Shown here: positions 55,698-64,000 of the stretch, one piece after another
How the letters are laid out: each line of letters begins with the position of its first letter
How positions within the stretch are numbered: position 1 is the stretch's first letter
NCBI GenBank assembly: GCA_902574345.1
Contig: CACGNF010000002.1
Span: 1-64,000 of the forward strand
Direction of reading: 5' to 3'
From: an uncultured Pelagibacteraceae bacterium
Lineage (GTDB): Bacteria; Pseudomonadota; Alphaproteobacteria; Pelagibacterales; Pelagibacteraceae
DNA length: 64,000 nt
Position numbers and translations under genes: made by a program
Notes under the pieces: model-generated
Database searches by the model: none
What the model was told of the DNA's origin: nothing
What the model saw: only the letters and a program-made list of their open reading frames with translations

Positions 55698-56651
55698 TTA
55701 TTTTTGTATAGTGTTTAATTTGTTCAATTCCTCTAAGAACTGAGGAACTGCCTCAAAAAGATCAGCTTCAAGTCCATAATCTGCGACACTAAAAATTGGT
55801 GCTTCACCATCTTTATTGATCGCCACAATCACTTTACTTTCCTTCATACCAGCTAAATGTTGAATAGCACCTGAGATACCAACAGCGATATACAAATCAG
55901 GGACAACAACTTTTCCGGTTTGACCAACCTGATGATCATTACTTATATATCCCGCATCAACTGCGGCTCTTGAGGCTCCGATAGCTGCATTTAATTTATC
56001 AGCTAAAGAAGTAATTAATTTAAAGTTATCACCACTCTGCATTCCTCTTCCACCAGAAACAACAACTCTTGCTGTACCAAGTTCAGGTCTGTCTGATTTG
56101 ACTTCTTCTCTTTTAATAAATTTTGTTTTTGCAAATTCTTCACCAGGATCTGCTTTTTCTATAGGAGCTGATCCGCCTGAGCTTTCACATGGATCAAAAG
56201 ATGTAGGTCTAATGGTTACACATTTTTTTGCATCCTTGCTTTTAACAGTTGCGAAAGCGTTTCCTGCATAAATTGGTCTTAAAAAGGTATCATGCGCAAT
56301 AACTTTGATAATATCACTTATTTGAGATGTATCTAAAGCAGCAGCAATTCTTGGCATTAAATTTTTGCCAAAAGTATTCGCTGAACTGATAATATGTGAA
56401 TAATTTTCAGCTAATTTTACTATTACGGGCGCAAAATTTTCAGCAACAAAGTTTTCATAGTGAGCAGCTTCAACTTGAATAACTTTTTTGATTAATGGTA
56501 ATTCTGAAAGCGCTTTTGCAGCTTCATCACAATTATTGCCAATAATTACTGCATGTACGTCACTATCAATTTGAGAAGCTGCTGTACTTGCATTAAGCGT
56601 AAATGGTTTTAACTCTTTATTATTGTGTTCTGCAATTAATAAAACCGACAT
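55698..56651 (-). CDS. etfA: Electron transfer flavoprotein alpha subunit
   Basis: 'VVVSGGRGMQSGDNFKLITSLADKLNAAIGASRAAVDAGY'. Confidence 0.96.
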   Translation of the reverse strand: MSVLLIAEHNNKELKPFTLNASTAASQIDSDVHAVIIGNNCDEAAKALSELPLIKKVIQVEAAHYENFVAENFAPVIVKLAENYSHIISSANTFGKNLMPRIAAALDTSQISDIIKVIAHDTFLRPIYAGNAFATVKSKDAKKCVTIRPTSFDPCESSGGSAPIEKADPGEEFAKTKFIKREEVKSDRPELGTARVVVSGGRGMQSGDNFKLITSLADKLNAAIGASRAAVDAGYISNDHQVGQTGKVVVPDLYIAVGISGAIQHLAGMKESKVIVAINKDGEAPIFSVADYGLEADLFEAVPQFLEELNKLNTIQK

Positions 56652-57400
56652 TATATTACCTTAGCTTCATTTTTTAATTTTTGAACCAACTCAGCAACAC
56701 TTGAAACTTTTATTCCAGCTTTTCTCTTTGGTGGCTCTTCAACTTTAACTTGCTCGATTCTAGGAGTTATATCTACCCCTAAATCTGACGCATTCAATTG
56801 TTCTATGGGTTTTTTCTTTGCTTTCATTATATTTGGTAATGAGGCATACCTTGGTTCATTTAATCTCAAGTCACAAGTTACTATTGCAGGAACATTAATT
56901 TCAATTGTTTCTAAACCTTCATCTATCTCTCTAGTAACTTCTAATTTACCATCTTTAATTTCAATTTTTGATGCAAAAGTTGCTTGTGGCCAATTTAAAA
57001 GTGCGCTTAACATTTGACCTGTTTGATTACAATCGTCATCTATTGCTTGCTTACCCATAAAAACTAAATCTGGTTTTTCTTTCTCAACAATTTTTTGTAA
57101 CAATTTTGAGACAGCGAGCGGTTCAATTATACCATCAGTCTTAACAAGTATTCCTCTATCTGCCCCAACTGCTAAAGCTTTACGAACTGTTTCTTGAGCT
57201 TTCTCTTCGCCGATACTTACTGCAACAACCTCTGTGGCTTTACCAGCTTCTTTAATTTTTACGGCTTCTTCGATAGCATTATCATCAGGTGGATTGGTAG
57301 ACATTTTAACATTGTCAGTTACTACACCTGTGTTGTCTTCTTTAACTCTGATTTGAACGTTGTAATCAATTACTCTTTTTACTGCGACTAAAATTTTCAT
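56651..57400 (-). CDS. etfB: Electron transfer flavoprotein beta subunit
   Basis: '[20 protein letters not shown]', '[25 protein letters not shown]'. Confidence 0.96.
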   Translation of the reverse strand: MKILVAVKRVIDYNVQIRVKEDNTGVVTDNVKMSTNPPDDNAIEEAVKIKEAGKATEVVAVSIGEEKAQETVRKALAVGADRGILVKTDGIIEPLAVSKLLQKIVEKEKPDLVFMGKQAIDDDCNQTGQMLSALLNWPQATFASKIEIKDGKLEVTREIDEGLETIEINVPAIVTCDLRLNEPRYASLPNIMKAKKKPIEQLNASDLGVDITPRIEQVKVEEPPKRKAGIKVSSVAELVQKLKNEAKVI

Positions 57401-59832
57401 TAAGCTCTCAATAATTTATTTTCAGCGTCATAAGGACTTTCATCTAATATTGTAGCTTCATACATCTTGCCTAAAATATCAACCTTTAGTTTCTCCCCTA
57501 CATTAGCCAAGTCTGGTTTCACCATTGCTAATGCAATTGACTTATCTAATCTAAATCCATATTCACCACCTGTCGCTCTTCCAACAACTTTGTCATCTTT
57601 ATAAATTGGATTATTGCCTAATACATCTGAGTCAGTTGTATTATGAACTTCGAGAGTAACTAATTTATTATCAAAACCTTTTTCTCTCCATTTGTTTAAT
57701 GCTTCTAAACCTATGAAATTTCCTTTGTTGGGATGTACAAACCTATCTAAACCTGACTCATAAGGTGAATATTCTATTGATAATTCTGTTCCAACTAATT
57801 TATAAGATTTTTCAATTCTCAAACTATTCATTGCTCTGATTCCAAAAGGTTTCAGTCCTAAATCTTTTCCAGCTTCCATTAATTTATCAAAAATATGATT
57901 TTGATACTCAATTGGATGATGTAATTCCCAACCCAGTTCTCCAACAAAGTTTACTCGCATTGCATTTACTGGGGCATAACCAACATTAACATTTTTAGCT
58001 GTTAACCATTTAAAGTTTTCATTTGAAAAGTCATCTGTAGAAACTTTTTGCATTAATTGTCTTGCTTTTGGTCCAGCTACAACAAGCACCCCTGTGCTAT
58101 TAGTTAAATCTTCAAATATCACTGATCCATCAGTTGGCATCCACTTTTGTATCCAATCATGATCTAGTCTTAAATTTGCACCTGCTGAAACAAGGTAGAA
58201 GCTGTTTTCAGCCTCTTTCATGATTGTAAATTCTGAATGAACTCCACCCTTAGTATTTAGCGCATGACATAAATTTATTCTGCCAATTTTTTTAGGAAGT
58301 TTATTTGCCACCAAATAATCTAAAAATTCTTCAGCTTTAGGACCTTTAATTCGACATTTTGCAAATGCCGTCATATCTAATAGGCCAACATTTTCTTTTA
58401 CATTTTGACACTCTTTTTTAATTGCATCAAACCATTTTGATCTTCTAAATGACCAATCATCTTTTTGTTCCATACCATCCGTTGCAAAAAAATTGGGTCT
58501 TTCCCAACCAAATTTTTGACCAAACACTGCACCTAAATCTTTCATTCTCTCATAACAAGGAGATGTTCTTAATGGTCTTGCGGCTGGTCTTTCCTCATCT
58601 GGATAATGAACAATAAAAACGTGGCTATAAGCTTCTTCATTTTTTGCTTTTAAATAAGATTTGGTTGCATAATTTCCGTAACGTCTCGGTTCAACACCAA
58701 GCATATCAATTGTTGGTTCTCCATCAACAATCCACTCTGCTAGTTGCCAGCCTGCTCCACCAGCAGCTGTGATACCAAAACTATGACCTTCATTAATCCA
58801 AAAATTTTTTAATCCCCAAGCTGGACCAACTATTGGATTGCCGTCAGGCGTATAACAAATTGCTCCATTGTAAACTTTTTTAACTCCCACTTCGCCAAAA
58901 GCAGGAACTCTATGAATAGCGCCTTCAATATGAGGTGCTAATCTATCTAAATCTTCTTGGAACAATTCGTATTCAGAATCTTTTGAGGGTCCCTCAACAT
59001 AACAAGCTGGAGCACCATCTTCATAGGGACCTAATATTAATCCTCCTGCTTCTTCTCTCATATACCATCTGCTATCACTATCTCTTAAGACTCCCATCTC
59101 AGGTAATCCTGCTTTTTTTCTTTTTTGAATTTCTGGATGAGGTTCTGTCACTATATATTGATGTTCAACAGGTATTACTGGAATATCCAATCCAACCATT
59201 TCACCTGTTTGACGTGCAAAATTTCCTGAGCAAGAAATAACATGTTCACATTCGATTGAACCTTTATCAGTCTCAACTACCCAGCCACTTTTTGTTTGTC
59301 GGATTGCTTTAACGGCAGTATTTCTATAAATCTCTGCTCCTCTATTTCTTGCACCTGCGGCTAAAGCTTGCGTTAGATCAGCTGGCTGAATGTATCCATC
59401 CTCAGGGTGTTGAATAGCTCCGATTAAATCATCGGTATGACATAAAGGCCAAATTTCTTTTACTTGTTGTGGTGTTAAAAATTTTACATCAACACCAATT
59501 GTTTTAGCAACACCGGCATACTGATGATATTCATCCATTCTATCTTTGGTGCTTGCTAGACGAATATTTGAAACAACACTAAAGCCAACATTTTTTCCAG
59601 TCTCTTCCTCTAATGTTTTATAAAGATTGACTGCATACTTATGCAATTGACCAACTGAGTAACTCATATTAAAAAGCGGAAGTAATCCTGCTGCATGCCA
59701 AGTTGAACCAGATGTAAGTTCTTTTCTCTCAACTAAAACAACATCAGACCAGCCTTTTTTTGCTAAATGATAAAGAGCACTTACTCCAACGACACCACCA
59801 CCAACCACAACAACTTTAGTTTTTGATTTCAT
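57400..59832 (-). CDS. FAD-dependent dimethylglycine/sarcosine dehydrogenase family protein with GcvT C-domain
   Basis: 810 aa; '[46 protein letters not shown]'; overlaps etfB by 1 nt. Confidence 0.93.
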   Translation of the reverse strand: MKSKTKVVVVGGGVVGVSALYHLAKKGWSDVVLVERKELTSGSTWHAAGLLPLFNMSYSVGQLHKYAVNLYKTLEEETGKNVGFSVVSNIRLASTKDRMDEYHQYAGVAKTIGVDVKFLTPQQVKEIWPLCHTDDLIGAIQHPEDGYIQPADLTQALAAGARNRGAEIYRNTAVKAIRQTKSGWVVETDKGSIECEHVISCSGNFARQTGEMVGLDIPVIPVEHQYIVTEPHPEIQKRKKAGLPEMGVLRDSDSRWYMREEAGGLILGPYEDGAPACYVEGPSKDSEYELFQEDLDRLAPHIEGAIHRVPAFGEVGVKKVYNGAICYTPDGNPIVGPAWGLKNFWINEGHSFGITAAGGAGWQLAEWIVDGEPTIDMLGVEPRRYGNYATKSYLKAKNEEAYSHVFIVHYPDEERPAARPLRTSPCYERMKDLGAVFGQKFGWERPNFFATDGMEQKDDWSFRRSKWFDAIKKECQNVKENVGLLDMTAFAKCRIKGPKAEEFLDYLVANKLPKKIGRINLCHALNTKGGVHSEFTIMKEAENSFYLVSAGANLRLDHDWIQKWMPTDGSVIFEDLTNSTGVLVVAGPKARQLMQKVSTDDFSNENFKWLTAKNVNVGYAPVNAMRVNFVGELGWELHHPIEYQNHIFDKLMEAGKDLGLKPFGIRAMNSLRIEKSYKLVGTELSIEYSPYESGLDRFVHPNKGNFIGLEALNKWREKGFDNKLVTLEVHNTTDSDVLGNNPIYKDDKVVGRATGGEYGFRLDKSIALAMVKPDLANVGEKLKVDILGKMYEATILDESPYDAENKLLRA

Positions 59833-59886
59833 TAAGCGATTCCTACTAAATTTTTATTCATAACGAAACAAAATTGTCATTTTTAA

Positions 59887-60360
59887 TCATATGGAGCTCC
59901 CTAATGGGATTGGGCTGGAGACCATGGTTGTTAGCCAGCAATCTTTTAGTGGACCATCTGTTTCATACTTTTCAACTTGCCAGTTAAACTTATGATAAAT
60001 TTTATCTTTATCTAAAAGGATCACTTCAAATTGAGCCCAATTTTCACCACTTCCAAGCTTTGTTATGGTGTGACTTAAGTGATTGATCATCATTTGATAA
60101 GAGTCTCCTTTAATCATTCTTTTAAATTTATCTAAAGGACCAGTAACTTTTTTATTGTTAGGATGAGCAAAGTTCCAGGTCTGCTCTATGCCACTATCCT
60201 TGTAGATAAGGTCATTATTTTGAAGACCTGATAATTGAATTTCTATAACTCTATCAGGTTTGATGTCACTATTAGGTTTTAGCAATTCTGCCTTTGCTAT
60301 TGTTATAAAAATAAAAAAAATAAAAAGAGTTATTGATATTATTTGAATTTTTTTTATCAT
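59887..60360 (-). CDS. DUF4864-like secreted protein
   Basis: signal peptide; 'VIEIQLSGLQNNDLIYKDSGIEQTWNFAHPNNKKVTGPLDKFKRMI'. Confidence 0.8.
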   Translation of the reverse strand: MIKKIQIISITLFIFFIFITIAKAELLKPNSDIKPDRVIEIQLSGLQNNDLIYKDSGIEQTWNFAHPNNKKVTGPLDKFKRMIKGDSYQMMINHLSHTITKLGSGENWAQFEVILLDKDKIYHKFNWQVEKYETDGPLKDCWLTTMVSSPIPLGSSI

Positions 60361-60379
60361 TTTCTAAAAATTTTTGATT

Positions 60380-60814
60380 TTAGTCTTGGAGAACAGGAAA
60401 GGCTTGACGTATTTTTAAGAAATGCTTTTGATATTCCATTTTGGTACATCTGTCCTCGATATATTCAATTTTGTTTTTAATAACTAATTTTTTTGCTTGT
60501 TCATTTTTAATTCCAAGCTGTAACCACAAAACTTTTGCCTTAATATCAACTACATCTTTAGCAATATCTAAAGCTTCATTTGAAGGTCTAAATACATTTA
60601 CTATATCAACTTTATCTTTAATATCGGTAATTTTACCACACACGTCTTCTCCCAAAATTTTTTGACCTTCAGCTTTAGGATTTACGGGGTAAACTTTAAA
60701 ACCATATTTCTGCATATACTTCATGACAATAGTTGATGCTTTTGTAGGATCATTGCTGACCCCAACCATTGCAATCTTTTTATATTTTGAGAGGATTTCT
60801 TTTATATCATTCAT
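60380..60814 (-). CDS. CoA-binding protein (YccU-like)
   Basis: 'KIAMVGVSNDPTKASTIVMKYMQKYGFKVYPVNPKAEGQKILGE'. Confidence 0.92.
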   Translation of the reverse strand: MNDIKEILSKYKKIAMVGVSNDPTKASTIVMKYMQKYGFKVYPVNPKAEGQKILGEDVCGKITDIKDKVDIVNVFRPSNEALDIAKDVVDIKAKVLWLQLGIKNEQAKKLVIKNKIEYIEDRCTKMEYQKHFLKIRQAFPVLQD

Positions 60815-60996
60815 TTTTTATTTTGGATTTTTTGCTTACAAAACTCTTTAGCTTCTTCAACTGTCATAGGGGTATCTAACTTTTTACTCCCAGCAATACA
60901 AGCTTCAATTGCTTTATTTTGATTGTGGCCTCTAAAGTTATAAATAATAACTATTCCAATTATTAAAAAAAAAATAAGTAAAATATTTTTTTTCAT
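60811..60996 (-). CDS. Small membrane-anchored hypothetical protein
   Basis: 61 aa with N-terminal TM; 4-nt overlap with downstream gene. Confidence 0.65.
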   Translation of the reverse strand: MKKNILLIFFLIIGIVIIYNFRGHNQNKAIEACIAGSKKLDTPMTVEEAKEFCKQKIQNKK

Positions 60997-61772
60997 TACC
61001 TATTTTTCCATTTAGGCTTTCTTTTTTCTAAAAAAGCAGAAATCCCCTCTTTAGCATCCAAAGCCATCATATTAACTGTCATCATTTTACTTGTATGGGC
61101 GTACGCTTTTCTAAGAGGCATCTCTAATTGTTTATAAAATGTTCGCTTACCGATTTTAATTGTTAGATTTGATTTAGATGCAATCTTTTTTGCAATTTTT
61201 AAAACCTCATTATTTAATTTAGATTTTGAAAAACAATCATTTATTAAACCAATTTCTTTTGCAAAATTTGCTTTAATTGGCTCGCCTGTAAGTAACATTT
61301 TCATCATTGGTTTTTTATTAATTTTTCTACTTACAGCAACCATTGGTGTACTACAAAATAATCCAATATTTACTCCAGGAGTTGCAAATAATGCATCTTT
61401 AGTACTATAGGCTAGATCACAACTAGCAACTAACTGACAACCAGCAGCGTAGGCTGCTCCATGTACTTTGGCAATTACAGGTTTATTACCCTCTACTATT
61501 TGAAGCATTAACTTAGAACACAGATTAAATAATTTTTGATATTTGTTTTTTACCTTTAAACTTTTTACTTCTTTAAGGTTATGACCCGCACTAAAACCTT
61601 TTCCAGCACCTTCTATGATAATTACTTTTGTTTTTTTGTCTTGATCAAGTTTTTTTAGAACTTTAATTAGATCATTTAAAGTTTTAAAAGATAATGAATT
61701 ATATGTTTTAGGATCATTAATTAGAACTATAGATATACCGCTGGATAAGTTCTTCACTAATATATTCATCAA
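60996..61772 (-). CDS. Enoyl-CoA hydratase/isomerase family protein
   Basis: 'GAGKGFSAGHNLKEVK', 'VIAKVHGAAYAAGCQLVASCDLAYS'. Confidence 0.92.
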   Translation of the reverse strand: MMNILVKNLSSGISIVLINDPKTYNSLSFKTLNDLIKVLKKLDQDKKTKVIIIEGAGKGFSAGHNLKEVKSLKVKNKYQKLFNLCSKLMLQIVEGNKPVIAKVHGAAYAAGCQLVASCDLAYSTKDALFATPGVNIGLFCSTPMVAVSRKINKKPMMKMLLTGEPIKANFAKEIGLINDCFSKSKLNNEVLKIAKKIASKSNLTIKIGKRTFYKQLEMPLRKAYAHTSKMMTVNMMALDAKEGISAFLEKRKPKWKNR

Positions 61773-61777
61773 AAATT

Positions 61778-62152
61778 CTATTTGAGTTTGCCTTCTTCTC
61801 TCATTTTGGCTCTTATCTTCGTTGCCGATATTTTTTGTATTTCTTCTGACAACACTATCTCTTCAATTTTGTATCCAACCCCTCTACCATAACAAATATT
61901 TGTAATATTAGGGACTAACATAATTTTAAAACGACCTTCGAACTCTGGATTAAGTCTATCTTCTATATTTTTTTTAACTGTATCAAAATTGAAAGGATTA
62001 TCATCTACACCTTGTACGTCTCTTATTTGAATACAAACTTGTCCTGTTTTTTTAATAATTTCTTTAAATAAGGTGTAATGGCCATCGTGAAATGGTTGCC
62101 ATCTTCCTAACATTTGTGCTGTTGGCTTTTTATTATCCCACTGATATGTCAT
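61778..62152 (-). CDS. Cytidylyl/adenylyltransferase-like protein
   Basis: 'AQMLGRWQPFHDGHYTLFKEII', 'KISATKIRAKM'. Confidence 0.88.
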   Translation of the reverse strand: MTYQWDNKKPTAQMLGRWQPFHDGHYTLFKEIIKKTGQVCIQIRDVQGVDDNPFNFDTVKKNIEDRLNPEFEGRFKIMLVPNITNICYGRGVGYKIEEIVLSEEIQKISATKIRAKMREEGKLK

Positions 62153-62559
62153 TGTACTATATCCTTATATATTTTTGGTGCCCAATTTTTAGCATCTTGT
62201 GTAGTAACATGAAAGTTATACTTGTCTGGTTTAACAAACATCTTATTAGTATCATCAAACCTACCCTCTTTAATAGTATCAACCCAAATAACATAATCTG
62301 AGGGAAATAAGCTTCTGGCCTCTGGTGTTGGACAGATAAAATCTGCAACAACATAGTCATTATCTTTTCGAAGTTTTAAAGCAAAATCAGCCATTCTTTT
62401 AGCCTGTCTTTTTCTTCCTTCTTCAGAGAAATCCCAATCATTTGCCTCTTTTCTTACTTCATCTGCGTTAAGCCTTTTAGCATTTAATAATGGTGCAAGT
62501 TCGTTAGCCAAGGTTGTTTTTCCTGATCCTGGTAGACCCATTATTAAGATAATTTTCAT
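62149..62559 (-). CDS. P-loop kinase resembling adenylyl-sulfate kinase
   Basis: 'IILIMGLPGSGKTTLANELAPLLNAKRLNADEVRKEAND'; overlaps next gene by 4 nt. Confidence 0.82.
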   Translation of the reverse strand: MKIILIMGLPGSGKTTLANELAPLLNAKRLNADEVRKEANDWDFSEEGRKRQAKRMADFALKLRKDNDYVVADFICPTPEARSLFPSDYVIWVDTIKEGRFDDTNKMFVKPDKYNFHVTTQDAKNWAPKIYKDIVQ

Positions 62560-62658
62560 TAATTTATTTCGTTTGGTTATTAGGCATTAAATAGATTGGG
62601 ATTATATTACACGATTAATTTCTTTGACAGCATTTTCAAAAAATATAATCATTATTAG

Positions 62659-63387
62659 ATGAATTTTTCTTTAGAAATTGGACCTCAGACAGATCTGGAT
62701 ACTGTCCCTGCTGTAAAAGATATTTATATCACTATGCTACCTGGGGGAGATTATAAAGAAACAGCTCACCAAGCAGTTGAGTTAGTAAAGAAAGGTTTTA
62801 ATCCCGTCCCGCATTTTCCTGCAAGATCTATGCAGGATGAAAAACAGCTAAAAGATTATGTTTCGAGATGTAAAGATGGTGGCGTCAAACAAGTTTTAGT
62901 TATAGGAGGAGGAAGAGAGCCAATGGGAAAATTCGATAGCTCTTTTCAACTTTTGGAGACTGGTTATTTTGAGAAGATGACGATAGGAATTGCTGGACAC
63001 CCAGAGGGGAGTCCTGATATATCCGATTCAGATTTAGAAAAAGCTATGAAAGATAAAAAGCCTTACGCTGATTATATTGTAACTCAATGGTTACTAGACC
63101 CTCAGCCAATTATAGACTTTATTTCTAAACAAAGTGTACCAGTGCATGTGGGAATTACTGGGCCTCTAAAAATATCTAGCTTAATAAAATTTGCTAATAT
63201 AGTTGGTGCAAAAAATTCCTTAAATTTTCTTAAATCTAATTTTAGTAAGGCGTTAGATTTATTAAAACCTAAAGACCCTAATGATTTAATTGGGAAAATT
63301 AAATCGCACACTGATTTTTTCCACATTTATACATTCGGCGGCTTGAAGGAAACTAACAAGTGGTTGAAGGAGAATAGTTATGTCTAA
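62659..63387 (+). CDS. Short methylenetetrahydrofolate reductase-like protein
   Basis: 242 aa MetF-like barrel; 'FNPVPHFPARSMQDEKQLKDYVSRCKDGGVKQVLVIGG'. Confidence 0.85.
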   Translation: MNFSLEIGPQTDLDTVPAVKDIYITMLPGGDYKETAHQAVELVKKGFNPVPHFPARSMQDEKQLKDYVSRCKDGGVKQVLVIGGGREPMGKFDSSFQLLETGYFEKMTIGIAGHPEGSPDISDSDLEKAMKDKKPYADYIVTQWLLDPQPIIDFISKQSVPVHVGITGPLKISSLIKFANIVGAKNSLNFLKSNFSKALDLLKPKDPNDLIGKIKSHTDFFHIYTFGGLKETNKWLKENSYV

Positions 63388-64000
63388 AGAATTTGACTAT
63401 ACTAATTTAAAGCATGTTACTTCTGTAGATCAATCAGATCGAAAAGTACCATATAACTTAAGACAAAGTGGACCAACAAAAGTTGAAATGTTAATTTCAA
63501 CAAGAGTAAGAAAATCACCTTATTGGCATTTATCTATGCAAGCAGGTTGTTGGAGAGCGACAGTTTACAATCGTATTTATCATCCAAGAGGTTATGTAAA
63601 ACCAGAAGACGGTGGTGCAATGGTTGAATATGATGCAATTGTTAATCATGTAACTATGTGGAATGTTGCAGTTGAAAGACAAATTCAAGTTAAAGGTCCA
63701 GATGCAGAAAAATTCGTTGATTATGTAATCACAAGAGATGCAACAAAAATTTCACCAATGAGAGCAAGATACGTTATTTTGTGTAACGCTTATGGTGGGG
63801 TTTTAAATGATCCAATCCTTTTAAGAATTTCAAAGGATGAGTTTTGGTTTTCATTATCAGACTCTGATATTGGTTTGTACTTGCAAGGTGTAAATGCAGA
63901 TGGAAGATTTAATTGCACTATTGAAGAAATCGATGCTTGTCCTGTTCAAATACAAGGTCCAAAATCAAAAGCTCTAATGAAAGATTTGTTAGGTGATCAA
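63380..64000 (+). CDS. dmdA: DMSP demethylase-like GcvT-family protein (truncated by window edge)
   Basis: My translation from ATG 63380: MSKEFDYTNLKHVTSVDQSDRKVPYNLRQSGPTKVEMLISTRVRKSPYWHLSMQAGCWRATVYNRIYHPRGYVKPEDGGAMVEYDAIVNHVTMWNVAVERQI...; 8-nt overlap with the MetF-like gene. Confidence 0.88.
   Translation, partial: MSKEFDYTNLKHVTSVDQSDRKVPYNLRQSGPTKVEMLISTRVRKSPYWHLSMQAGCWRATVYNRIYHPRGYVKPEDGGAMVEYDAIVNHVTMWNVAVERQIQVKGPDAEKFVDYVITRDATKISPMRARYVILCNAYGGVLNDPILLRISKDEFWFSLSDSDIGLYLQGVNADGRFNCTIEEIDACPVQIQGPKSKALMKDLLGDQ

Noticed and set aside
62624-62649. TTGACA (62624) and TATAAT (62644) before the MetF-like gene as a sigma70 promoter
   Set aside because: Perfect hexamers but only a 14-nt spacer and the -10 lies 9 nt from the ATG; in AT-rich DNA this may be chance, so not listed as a feature.

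Overview
AT-rich, gene-dense window typical of a streamlined marine alphaproteobacterium. The SAR11/Pelagibacterales assignment is an inference from composition and gene content, including a DmdA-like gene at the right edge. Gene content is mostly transport and salvage of organic N/S compounds: a TctABC transporter; an amino-acid ABC transporter without a local ATPase; a SpeD-SpeE fusion in a methylthioadenosine salvage operon with a FucA-like aldolase; a small glycan cluster; a taurine/sulfonate locus (DMGDH-like, Ald, class-III aminotransferase, tauABC with a very large TauC, Ldh_2 dehydrogenase, Pta, HpsN-like dehydrogenase); a run of about eleven small ORFs; an iron ABC operon with a Fur-like box; an ETF/ETF-QO/DMGDH operon; and a MetF-like gene overlapping dmdA. 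One tRNA-Met is present. I saw no rRNA, CRISPR array, IS element or prophage. The best candidates for something undescribed are: (1) a GC-enriched, hairpin-rich unexplained segment at about 41.9-42.15 kb; (2) hairpins directly after all four solute-binding-protein genes, one of which contains the start codon of tctB; (3) an un-tracked 56-aa Cys-rich ORF inside the iron operon; (4) the MTA-salvage operon with a FucA-type aldolase; (5) the sulfonate locus with no xsc; and (6) the small-protein run. Nothing here was checked by database search. All family names are from recognition of motifs in the translations.
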